From Zingiber officinale (taxonomy: Eukaryota > Streptophyta > Magnoliopsida > Zingiberales > Zingiberaceae), in contig NW_024589898.1 of NCBI RefSeq assembly GCF_018446385.1, forward strand, positions 806,001 through 870,000: 64,000 nt of DNA. The letters are read 5' to 3'. How positions within the stretch are numbered: the stretch's first letter is position 1; each line of letters opens with the position of its first letter. Both the position numbers and the translations under genes were made by a program. Shown here piece after piece: positions 46,706-58,479 of the stretch. Under the pieces are notes generated by a model. That model did no database searches, had not been told where the DNA came from, and was given only the letters and a program-made list of their open reading frames with translations.

Positions 46706-49700
46706 ATGGGGTACATCGGGCAACATGGAGTGGCGACGCTTCACAAGTACAAGTACAGCGGCGTGGACCACTCCCTGGTAGCGAAGTACATCTTGCAGCC
46801 CTTTTGGACCCGCTGCGTGACGTTTTTCCCTCTTTGGATGCCGTAAGTTCTCTGCTTCACCTGCTAATTGGCATTTATCTGTTACCTACCTAGTTTCCAG
46901 ACCAAGAACTTACATTATAGTTTTTTTTTTCTAGATTAAGCTGTAATTCTAGTTCTTGTTAGTTTGAAAATTTTAACATCTCTTAATTCGTTAGTTTTTG
47001 TTTTAGGATGATAATCTAGTAATCTTTATAGTTAGTCAATCCATGATGATCCTTCCTTGGAGTCATTCACTCGTACTATTTTATTCAAATATTTTGTTGA
47101 ACACCTTGAAAATCCTGAAGCCCTTTAGTAAGAAGGATAGATGATTAAGTAGGAAAAACGAATACTAAATATCTGTACAATTTACAATAATTATTCCTGT
47201 ATTTTGTTCTTGGATATTGTGAGTGAATTTTCCACTTTATTTGATTATATTTTCTTTCTAATGCTTGTATCAGAAACAATTACGTTGCTGTAAAATTTTA
47301 ACTTTGTATGAATTTTGAATATTAATGTGACTTATTGCGTCTATTTTATCTTTTCATATCGGGATGCTTTTCCAGACCAAACATGGTAAGAGGACAACTG
47401 ACTGTACTTGATCTTTTTTATTTTTATTTTGGGATTTCAGATCCTTCCTTTCTTTCTTGCTAAAGGACTGTAACTCTGCTATATGTTCTTCAGATAACTC
47501 TTACAGGATTTTTGTTTCTAATGTTATCTGCACTTCTTGGTTATGTAAGTGAAGATCACCTAATTCCCCTTTTGGTCCTTGTTCATCGTTTCAGTTCTGT
47601 TAATGTTATAACTTTTAACTATTTATTTTGTTTGATAATTATTTCTCATCAGAAATTTGCATCATCCAAGGAATCTGCTAGCCGAACCATGATATTTTGT
47701 GAGGGCTTGAATAAATTTGTGTTAGAACTTATAATGTACAGATCATATATTTAGATTGACTTTATGAATAATTATACCAGTACACACAAAACTGGGTCAT
47801 TGAAAAACATGAAGAAGTTGACCTGAACCTCTTGTCTAGGTATTCTTATATTCAATGGTGTTAACTTTTATCTTCCAATGCCACATTGATTAATTTATGT
47901 TTTCTACTAAGGTTATGATGCTTTCACATAACCACTAAGGTTCCAATCCCACATACCTTGTCTGCTGGTTTTTAAATAGATAAGAGGGAGGTAGATCGTT
48001 TTCCCTGTTGTTCATCAGTTGCCTCTGCTTTTAAAGAAGACGGAAAAAGAACCAGTATTTCTTTATTAGTTTAAGCTTGTAGGTAGATGTTTCACAAGAG
48101 TTGATTCTTGCAACTACTATGTTTATATTACTACATAGCTTAATTATCAGTTTTCTTGTCAAATTTGTTTCACATTCTTATCATCTGCTTATGGTTATCA
48201 TTATACCTGCACCCTATGTTGATAGTTATTTGTTCATCATGTCAACTAATTATTTTCTGTGTGTGAATTCTGCTTTGCCTTTGCGCTGGGCACCGTAACT
48301 ACTCTGGAATCTGGACTTATGTCTATATCTTTTTCTGTATCCAGCTTATGCATTATTTTGTTATCTTTGTTCAATATTTTACATGTTTGTGCTATTGTTC
48401 ACAGATATATTCACCTCGTCTTGATACTGCTCCACCAAGATGGGTGCATCTTGCCCATGGTTTACTTCTGTTTCTATATCAGGTATCTTTTTTTTAGAAT
48501 TATTGTGACAGTATGCATGTGCGTGTCAAATTCTGCAATTCATCGTAAAATTGTGCAAGTGATATCAGTTAAGCAGCTTCTCTATGGTTACCTTATGTGC
48601 CTAATAGAAGATAAAGGCAAGGATTCTTTCTGGCATTTCTTGGTATGTCAGGCACATACTTTGCTATGTTGCTTGTGCGACAACAAAACAAAGAGTAAAA
48701 AAAGAGATAAAAATGATTCGAGTAATAAGTTAAGCATCTTTAAGAATTTCCATATCAGTTACTTTTCACTAGCATTGTTGAACTTTGAGAATTTCACCAA
48801 GATTGTTCATTGAAACCTATAATTCTACCTTCTTTTTTTTTTTTTTTACTTTTGGGCCAAGTCTTTTCTGTTTTATGTGTTGACTTTGGAATCAATTTAT
48901 GCTTGTATTTGTTTTGTCAATATCTTCTTTCTGAAGTGAATTTTGCAATTCTATGTGCTTCTAAGAGAACTGTTATTGCATCTTGTTAGTGACTTTCATA
49001 ATTACCTCTTTTCACTTATGCTTTGTTTACCCAAAGGATGAATTAGAGAAACGATTTACTGCAGGAGACTCAAGATACTTTTCTCCATTTACTTACGCAA
49101 AATTAGGGAACAAATGGAATTAAAATATGTTGGTTGATCAAATTTGGACCAATTTTTCACCCACCTGAAATATGGGAAATGGAGTTCTTTTTCCTCCCAA
49201 GCAAAGCTCTCTGGTGAATCAACAATAGCCAACAACGAGCTTGTGGCCTAGCTGCAAGCTTGCAAGTTTGCGAATGCTAGCTTGTGGCCCGGACCTAGCT
49301 GCAATCTGGTGGCCAAGTCACGGAGTCCCTTCTTTCCCTTTCCCATTCCACGCCTCTTCTTTTTCCCTCTTTCTCTCTTTTTTTCCTTTTCTTTTCCATG
49401 GTGGACGTGTTTCAATGGAGGTAGTAGATATGATGATTAGGAGGAGAATTAGTATTTTGTGTGTACAAGAGACAAAATGGGTAGGCGAGAAGACTAAGAT
49501 GATAGAAAATTTAGATTTTAAGTTATGGTACACAGGAAAGAGTAAAACAAGAAATGAAGTGGGTATTATTATAGATAGTTCGTTAAAGGATGAATTTGTA
49601 GGAGTAGTTAGAAAAGGAGATTAAATTATAGCCATTAAAATAATAGTGGTGAACGAAATTATGAGCATAATTAGCTTATGTGCACCACAAGTAGGATTAG

Positions 49701-52700
49701 ATGAAGTTACCAAATTAAAGTTTTGGGACAACTTAGATGAAGTATTATAAAACATTCTGCCAAATGAAATGATTTTAATAGAAGGTGATCTAAATGGGCA
49801 TGTCAGAGTGAAAAATGAGGAATATGAGAGGGTACAAGGGGGTTATGAGTTTGGAATTAGAAATGAAGAAGGGAAAACTATATTAGATTTTACGATAGCA
49901 TATGATCTTATATTAGCTAATACATTTTTTAAGAAACGAGAAGAGCATTTAGTCACGTTCAAAAGTGGGAATAATAAATTGCAAATTGACTTTCTTATGG
50001 TTAGGAAGAAAGAAAAATTTGTAAAGATTGCTAGGTCATCCTTGAGAAAGCTTACCTACCCAACATAGATTAGTAATGTTGGATATACACAAGGATAGGA
50101 AGTAAAATATATTTAAGGAGAAGGTAGGAGTACAAGTATTAGGTGAAATATATGGCGACTCTAATACGACATAAGATAAGATGATATTAAAGTTGAAAAT
50201 AGTATCTAAGAGTGTACACAAAGGGACATGCACTACTAAATAAGGAATCTTGGTGGTGGAATGAGAAAGTACAAGAAAAAGTGAAGGAAAAACAAACAAT
50301 TTATAAGGAATTATATATTTATAAGAACGAGAAAAATTTTAAAAAATATGCAATAGTCAATAAAGAGGCTAAGAAAGTAGCAAATGAAGCGAAACTTTTA
50401 AACAATTATATCAAAAATTGGATTAAAAAAATGGGAAAGAGACATTTATATAATAGTTTAAGGAAGACAAGAGATATTTTTCAAATAAAATGTATTAAAG
50501 ATGAATGTAATAGGATATTGATAAACGATGGAGAAATAAAAGAGCATTGAAGAGGTATTTTCATCAACTTTTTAATAATAGTTTAGGTGAGTAACTTAAC
50601 TTAGGTAATTTAAGTAGGTCAAATGAATATAGAAATTTAAATTTTATCATAGAATTCAAACTTCATTTGAACAAATTTTAAATGGGATGCACAATGGAAA
50701 AGCCGTTGGATCTGATGATATTCCAATATAGGTATGAAAGTGCATAGGGAAACAAGGTATTGAATGACTTACAAAATTATTTAACATAATATTAAAAAAG
50801 GAAAAAAATGGTTTGATCAATGGAGGGTAAGTATTCTAGTTCTTTTATATAAGAATAAGGGAGACGTACAAAATTGTGCAAACTATAGGGGTATTAAACT
50901 AACGAGTCATACCATAAAACTTTGGGAAAAGTCATAGGAAAAAGATTGAGACCATGGTGATTGAAATTAATTTGGGTTCATGCCGGGAAGGTCGACAATA
51001 GAAGCTATACATTTTCTTAGACAACTAATTGAAAAATATCGAGAGCAAAAATAAGATCTATACATGATATTCATTGACTTAGAAAAAGATTATAATAGAG
51101 TTTCAAGAGAAATTATATGGAGAATTAAAAGAAGTGCTAGCGTAACATATATTGAACTAATTAAGGATATGTACGAGGATGTAACAACCAAAGTAAAGAC
51201 TTCAGGCGGAGTAATTGAAATATTTCCAAAAGATAGTGTTACATCAAGGATAAACTCTAAGTCTCTATCTTTTTACACTAAATATGAACGAACTTGCTAC
51301 ACACATTCAAGACAGTATCGTGGTGTATGTTGTTTGCAAATGATATTGTTTTAATAGATGAAACACGTGAAGGAGTAAATGCTAAATTAGAATCTTGGTG
51401 GCATATATTAGAAGGAAAGGTTTTAGACTTAGTAGAATAAAGGTAGAATATATGGAATTTAAGTTTAGCAATATTAGACGTTATGAGATAATTGTTAAGA
51501 TAGGAGATGATGAGTTCCCCGAAATCGAGAGCTTTAAATATTTAGGATCATTTTTATAAAACGATAGAGGGATTGAGAGATGCCTTACATAGAATACAAG
51601 CAGGATAGTTGAAATGGAGGAGAGCGTCGAGTGTTTTTTTTAACGTAAAGTACCTCTAAAGTTTAAAGAAAAGTTTTAGAAAATCGCAGTTAGACCTGCT
51701 ATGTTATATGGAGTTAAATATTTGGTTATGATTCGAGCACATAAGCAGAAGATGAAAGTTGTAGAGATGAGGATGTTAAGTTGGATGTGTGGATATATGA
51801 GTATGGACAGACTAAGAAATGAGAACATTAGAGAGAAAGTCGGAGTTACATCTATTGAGGGAAAACTCCGAGAGACGTTTAAGATGGTACGGACATGCAC
51901 TTAGACGACCAATAAATGCTCCAGTTAAGCGATGTGAAATTATGGCAAACATATATCAAACTAGGAAGACGAAGACAAAAAAAGATTTGGTTTGCAACAA
52001 TAAAATAAGATAAAATTTATTTAAGTATAGATGATGATATAGTGGATATAGAGCTCAATGTGGTAAAAGAATCCATATAGCTGACCCTACCTAGTGGGAT
52101 AAGGCTTGGTTGTTGGTGGTGGTGGACGTGTTTCCATAGGTGATTTTTCCCCCTCTATCCACTCTCTCCCTCTCTCTCCCTCTCCCTCTATGGGGTAAAC
52201 AGAGCATTAGATCCAATTTTTTATGCATAATATTTTGTGGGCCTATTGTGGAGACTAATAAGCTACTCCAATTGGAAGTTGCTAATGTTCTCAATTGATT
52301 TTGTCATTGTAGGACTGTTTTGCCATTACTGTGTTGATTTGATTGTGCCTTTCATTTGATGCTTGTATGCCTACTTTTATATTTTTTCTTCTTCACTTGT
52401 GGCTTATAGTATTCTTGCTTTCAACTAACTTCACATGCCAAAATATTTTTCGGTTCCAGACTTTTGATGCTGTTGATGGTAAACAAGCTAGGCGTACCAA
52501 TTCATCTAGTCCTCTGGGTGAACTTTTTGATCATGGTATTTATTCTACCAGAATGGTTAACCTGGTTAATTTATGATTTGTTCTTATTCTTAATACTTTA
52601 AAACTATGTGATTGCAGGATGTGATGCACTTGCATGTGCTGTATGCTCTCTCATCTCATCTTTTTTATGTTAACCTATAGTCTTTGTATTATGTTATCAT

Positions 52701-55700
52701 TTGTGATCTTCAATTTTTCTTTTATTTTTCTCACTAGTTTGAAGCCTTGGCATTTGGGAGCACTATTATGTGTGGCAGGTCAACTTTCTGGTTTTGGGTG
52801 ATTGCAGCTATTCCATTTTACTTTGCAACATGGGAACAGTGGGTTCTTCTTCTTAGATCTTGATATTCATTCATTTGTTTTTTTATAGTTAAGATTGTTT
52901 TTTGGTACTTTCTGAAGTATTCCTTTATTTGGCCATCATTTCCTTTAATCATGCCTTACATTTTGTATGGTACCTATGGTGGATTGCTTAATGAAAATAA
53001 TCTCAATTTGATGTCATTTGATACCTAATTTGCTTGTGTTTCTTTTTCATAAGCACGTTTGACTAACACTGAATCGCATGAATTGTATTGGTTGATTATG
53101 AAACTTCATGACTATCAGCCAGTTAATGTCTCAGGTTAAAACTTGCGTCATATTTTGAAATATTCAGCTTAAAACGTTCATCATGCAGCAGCTATCTGAG
53201 ACAAGAAAGTATATTTTGCATTAGTAGAAGAATCAGATCTAAATATATATGGGTGTTTGTTTACAACAAAACAGATCTGCTTTGATGCTTATTAGCTATG
53301 TTTGATGATATGTTGGACCTCATTAAATATGTTTGGCAAATTGGCTTTTGTCATAAATGGTTGTCTCGGTTTCAGGTGATCTTTACGTCTAGCTATTGTA
53401 GAATGTGGTTTTATTGCTATTATTATGTTTGATAGCGGTTCATTTATTGATTTTTTTTTAATTTTTATTTTACCAGCTTCTTTACAAATACACTCATCCT
53501 TCCTATACTTAATGGGCCTACCGAAGGCCTCATGCTTATCTATGTTTGCCACTGGCTGACATTCTTTTTGGGTACGTGAACTTTGAATTCCTTTTGCACT
53601 GACAGAAAATATTAGTCTTCTGCCTTTTTCTCAGTTCATTTGTTAGCCACTTCTTTTGTGTTGGACTGATCATCTTTTTTCAAAATGCTGCTGTGTTCGT
53701 TTTCCTTTGTGTACAGGAGCTGAGTGGTGGGCACAGGATTTCCGAAAGTCAATTCCTCTTTTTGGTTGGGTGCCATTTCTTCCTGGTAAAGCTGACACCA
53801 TTACATTTTTAAAAGTTTTTTTTTTTTGAAGAATTTTCAGAAAAAAAATTCCCTTGAATTCTGTAATATCATAAGGGTCTAAGTTATTACTTATTATTTA
53901 AAATTTACTCTAGTTCTTCAAACATAGGAATAAAGGCCTCGAAAGCTGTTATGATAAGTATCTAAGCAGATTAAGTATTTGTTGACAAAAGCCATTTTGC
54001 TTGGTTGATTCTTTCAAACATCAAGCTGTTATGTGTGAGTTTTCTTAATAAGTCCAATTGAGCTTTAAAGACTTTTACTGGGAGCTTCTTTGAGAGATTT
54101 TTTTGGGAATTTCTGATACTTTATTAAATATGTTTTTTCCTAAAAGTTTATAATACAACTTATACCTTGTGATATCTGAATTAAGACTTATTTTGCTACT
54201 TGCTGGTATAACCAGAGATCCCAGTGTATGTCATTGTGCTAGTTCTGATGATTGCTTTTGCTGTGGTTCCTACTCTCAGTTCCAAGTAAGTATCCCTTTC
54301 TCTTGTGTTTTTTCTTCTTCTACCTTAGTAATCTTAGGCTTTAACTTTGCTGACAAATATATCTTCCACCATGATACAAGCTATTGTTTTAATTTGAGTA
54401 GCCTAATTGAAGCCATTTTCTGTTTAGTGTGAGGTTCAGATAGCTTTTTTTTCTTTCTATTTCTGTGATGCACTTAAAACATATCCAGAAAGACTTGCAT
54501 GGAGAAGATGCATATAGTTTTGGTGCTTTCCTCTTTTCTTTTCAACAGGAACTATCCCTAGAAGTTTCAAGAAATCAATTCAATTTCTCTTTTGCTATTT
54601 AAGCAAATAGCTGCAAAATTAACTTCACTTCTATTTGGCAGCATTAGCAATGTCCAGAAGGTTGTCCAAGCAAAAAAAGGAAGCATGATTTTGGCCTTAG
54701 CTATGGTAATTCATTCAGTTCTAAATCATGGATGTACATCAATACTTGATGAACTTGCTTTTGGGGGTTGAATAATGTGGTTTCTTTTATTGACAGCTAT
54801 TTCCTTTTGGTGTACTCATGGCTGGAGTTCTTATCTGGTTTGTATACGTTAGTACTTAGTTGATTGTTTTACGAGATGTAGTTTTAGTGTGTCATGATAC
54901 CATTCTATTATGATCTCAGGTCATATTTGTCGCCTTCCGACATTATGCGTAATTATCCTCATTTACTTGTAACTGGAACTGGATTTGCATTCGGATTTCT
55001 AGTGGTAAGCATACTAACAATTTACAGGCTTTTGAACGTATTGTGTGTAACTGTGTGCATGCAACTTTTGTTTCCTAGGAGGTGATTGCTATGACATTAA
55101 CATCGATGTCATATATGCTGTAAAAAAATTTGTCATCATTTTGTGGTCTTGATTTTATTCTACTTCTTAGTAAATAATTTATTGTAAGTTTCATGAAAGC
55201 TATGCTTCAGTTTTGTTAGCATGGAACTTGGAAACTAATATCAATGTTTTGACAGGGAAGAATGATCCTTGCTCACCTCTGTGATGAACCCAAAGGTTTA
55301 AAAACTGGAATGTGCATGGTATCTACTTATTCCATCATGCATATTTACAGATTTTATAGATCTCGCACTTGAGCGCTTGAAATCTTCACCTTTGCATTCA
55401 TTAACCTTGAGGAAATTGTTGGTAGCGAAAGCAAAGTACTATAAGTTGTCGTATAGTTATTAACTCTATCTCTCTCCCTTAACAGTCCCTGCTGTTTCTT
55501 CCACTTGCCATAGCGAATGCTCTCACTGCCAAACTCAACGATGGGTATGTATATACTTTAGGACCGCTAGATTTCATAATTATTGTGTTTTCAAATTTTT
55601 TTCTTGCCTGCAGAGCTCCTCTGGTCGATGAACAAGTGGTTCTTGTTTTCTACTGTCTATTCACAGGTAACTACTATCACTAATAGATTAATTCTTGTTA

Positions 55701-56184
55701 ATGTCTTCGCTCTGATAAAGCTTAACAATGTGAAATATTTCTTATGACATTGTGACTTTGGTCTTTGTGTTGTTTCTTCTCCTGTTGTTGGTTTAGGATT
55801 AAAAATAGCAATTCGTCTTTTAGTCTGTAAAAATTAAAACAATGTGCATCTTGAAACTATGGAGTATTTTTATTCGAGTCAATTTACCCCCTTAATCCCC
55901 CTGCCCATAGCCTTCCACATTCAACGGCTAATCTTCTTAGTTTCAATACCTTTATGAACATCATCTGATGCCATAAAAAATTGTTTCATTTCTTGTATAA
56001 CCAGTGTCGCTTTATCTGCACTTTGCAACCTCTGTCATTCATGAGATCACAAGCGCGCTTGGCATTTACTGCTTCAGGTTTGCTACGCCTCCCTTTCAAT
56101 TTCTCTCTCCATTCACTAACACATCCGCAAGAGCATGTAACTATGACTTTGAACAACAACAGGATAACCAGGAAAGAAGCTTAA
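46706..56184 (+). CDS. AAPT1: Aminoalcoholphosphotransferase (CDP-choline/ethanolamine phosphotransferase)
   Basis: Eighteen coding exons: 46706-46842, 47376-47385, 47494-47544, 48405-48482, 52460-52535, 52618-52640, 52738-52838, 53477-53571, 53717-53785, 54216-54285, 54642-54705, 54797-54837, 54920-55004, 55256-55318, 55486-55544, 55614-55666, 56005-56077 and 56163-56184. The sum is 1170 nt, 389 residues, the length of Arabidopsis AAPT1. It joins diacylglycerol to CDP-choline or CDP-ethanolamine in the ER, the last Kennedy-pathway step. The CDP-alcohol phosphotransferase signature DG(x)2AR(x)8G(x)3D(x)3D is complete at residues 98-120 (DGKQARR ... GELFDHGCD). Many hydrophobic membrane segments follow. 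It starts [19 protein letters not shown] and ends RITRKEA, both family-typical. Exon 2 is only 10 nt. Intron 4 (4 kb) holds a LINE. It appears intact. Confidence 0.96.
47376..47385 (+). other. AAPT1: 10-nt microexon of AAPT
   Basis: ACCAAACATG between CCAG and GTAAGA completes PPNM, conserved in AAPTs (PLWMPPNMITL). Without it the reading frame from exon 1 into exon 3 is lost (137 nt needs 10 more to reach a codon boundary). Confidence 0.9.
49414..52120 (+). mobile_element. RTE-like LINE in AAPT intron 4, 14-bp target duplication
   Basis: About 2.7 kb, same strand as the gene. Flanks GGTGGACGTGTTTC at 49400-49413 and 52121-52134 are identical. The left part encodes apurinic endonuclease text ([36 protein letters not shown]). 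The right part encodes RT text ([21 protein letters not shown]). The 3' end reads GGATAAGGCTTGGTTGTTGG, typical of plant RTE tails. Several stops and frameshifts split the ORF (best pieces 49416-49624, 49769-50068, 50212-50550, 51064-51354, 51701-51904). The catalytic FADD box reads FAND, so it is dead. The 5' end is probably truncated, since no start of the endonuclease domain is seen. Confidence 0.9.
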
Positions 56185-56994
56185 GCAATTCAACACGCAG
56201 TTTGAGTTTCCATCATGACACAACCTGATATTTTGTCAACTTGTTTCGTTTACTTCGTGGAGATTTGGAGCAACTGAAGCAAGATTTGAGTTGAACTAGG
56301 GAATATTACCACTGTTTTTGTATGTTTCCGACTGCAAAGTCTCAGAAGCTAATATTACGATTGATTGTCCACACCTTTGATTGAGGGGTCAAATAAACTC
56401 TTTAATTTAGAAGTATTTGAAGAACAGATAGATGCTGATGCAGATTGGATGTCGTGCAAGTAAATTATTTGGTGTAGGATTTGATGATGATTCAATATCA
56501 TAGATTTTGTCCAGTTTAGTGTTCAGATTTCGTTATTTTTGTCAACCGGGCTTCCAAGTATAAGTCTGTATCAGATGAACCTTTTTATATTATTTGGTAT
56601 TGAAGAGTAATTTGAGATTTGTTATCCTGTATTTTAACTATTTCTTAATGCTCTCGGGAATTTTAAAATTGTGAAAATATTTTGAATTTTTAAATTATTA
56701 TTATTTGATCCCTTGCAAAGGATATAATTTGAAATTCAAGACTCGTTTTGAAAAAGAGGTAAATATTGATACGGTTGTAGATGAGTTAAGTGGGTTTAGT
56801 TTTGTAGTAAGATAATTGAGCCAAGTTGAAGTTAAAATGAATCAAATTGTTGAAATGGTTGTTTAAGTTTGTTTTGATTTTGTTTTTTAGAGCTTGCAAG
56901 TTTGTTTGAAATGGTTTTTAACTTGGCTGATTAATTATTAAATTTGATAATATAAATTTATTTATTTATTTTATTTATTATATCTGATCCTGTC
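56185..56994. other. AAPT 3' region and AT-rich intergenic DNA
   Basis: Holds the probable AAPT 3' UTR, then A/T-rich sequence up to the LTR at 56995. No other feature seen. Confidence 0.6.
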
Positions 56995-57867
56995 CGAACC
57001 AGAAGTCAACAGACGCTGGGCACGTGACGCTCCAAGGCTCGCTGATGTAGGTCTTCAACTAGTGTCGAGATGCTCCGGCTATCCTGCACAGAAGTCGAGC
57101 CGGGAAGGGGATTCCCAGCGACGACCCTCCGACGCTCAAGTCAGGTAAATCACGATGAACAAGGTGGCTCCAGAAGTCTCAGAGTACATACCAGAATCCC
57201 CTGTCGATGAAACCTGAGGTTCTTTATATAGAGCTGTGAAAGGTTTGGGCACGCGTACCAAGGTGCATAAGTGTCCCCTGTCCTATCCTAGGTATACGGC
57301 TGTCAGAAAGCTTACCTGTCCTTTCCTAGGTACGCGGCTGTCAGAAAGTTTACCTGACCCATATCGCTACAGTCAAAGCATGCCCTCGATGGGACAGCAG
57401 AATCCCCTGTCACAAGATTTGGAGCATGACACACACGTGAAACCTACAGGTTGTCAGAGAAAGAAATCCTCTGGCCCTTTCCTTTGCTCCAAACTTGTAG
57501 TCCGAGCGGAAAGATACCTAAACATCCGACCGGACATCCGCAGTGGTTTACTTGTGCTTTGTGGAGACTAACAAACAGGGGTGCTTTATGACTGTGATCG
57601 GTCAAAAGGTCAGCTCGGTCCATGACCTTTTTAACTGAGCGTCGGAACCCCGATTTGACAGGGTGCCTACCAACTATAAGTGCAAACCGGCCGGACCCTT
57701 CCGGGTACTCGATTCCATCGGCCGGCCGGCAGTCCAGTCGGACCGGCCATCTATGGCCGTCCGTCCGGTCGGACCACACTCTCCTCTGGGTGGGCGGCTG
57801 TTCCGGTGACTTCCACTTGGCGTTGACTTTGCAAGAGAAGGGGGGGCCCGCTCTTACTACCGGATCA
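56995..57867 (-). repeat. 3' LTR of Tat-like element 2 (873 bp)
   Basis: From TGATCCTGTCC to ACCGGATCA on the plus strand. It shares end signatures with 17209-18091 and 37877-38748. A TATA-like CTATATAAAG lies on the minus strand at about 57225. The flanking 5 bp outside are ATATC. Confidence 0.9.
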
Positions 57868-57885
57868 CTTGCCTTCCCTTCAAGT
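57868..57885 (-). other. Polypurine tract of Tat-like element 2
   Basis: Minus-strand ACTTGAAGGGAAGGCAAG directly abuts the LTR start TGATCCGG. It corresponds to the tract at 17195-17208 in element 1. Confidence 0.85.
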
Positions 57886-58204
57886 CTAGTCGAAGGAGGC
57901 GCATAGTCCGACTGACTAGTCCGAACGGCTCTTCCATGCTAATCTTCTCCGCCCGGTCAGCGGCAGAGATATCCTTGAATGAATCAATGATGGCTTTCGC
58001 CGGATCTCCTCGCGTTCTGCGCCAATCTTCGACATCAATGTCGATCATACCTTCATTAAATGCTCCGAATGATTGACTGCCACGTGGAGCAATGCCATCA
58101 GAGTACGGAGGCGGTTGCATGATATTTGGATGTGACCGAAGCAATTCGAAATAAACGGCTAGATGTATGCATTGATTCCCGTGACCTGGATCCGACGGTG
58201 GAGG

Positions 58205-58240
58205 CCGACCGGCCCTCACCCTATAAATTCTTCGTTTCCT
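58205..58240 (+). promoter_or_regulatory. Candidate promoter of the antisense extra ORF
   Basis: A plus-strand TATA-like CCTATAAATTC at about 58218 lies upstream of the aORF, followed by C/T-rich leader-like sequence. It would drive transcription against pol. Confidence 0.5.
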
Positions 58241-58479
58241 TCTCGCCTTCACACGCCTCCGTTACCTCTACTGTTGCTCTCTGCGCTGTGGAGCTCCGGC
58301 GATCTTGTTGCTGCCTTCTGACGCTCTCCGGCGCCTTTCCTCGATTCATCTCCCCTCAGTAAGGTTTTAGATCTCTCCTCCTTCCTTTCCGGTATCTAAT
58401 CCGTATTTCTTCCCCTAGCTCGAGTCTTTGAAATTCCATTCCTTCGTCTTTGGAACTTCCTTTTGATTTCTTCGATCAT

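Noticed and set aside
48259-48813. 184-codon ORF in the AAPT region
   Set aside because: It crosses exon 4 in a different frame and runs into the intron. The AAPT frame explains the exon.
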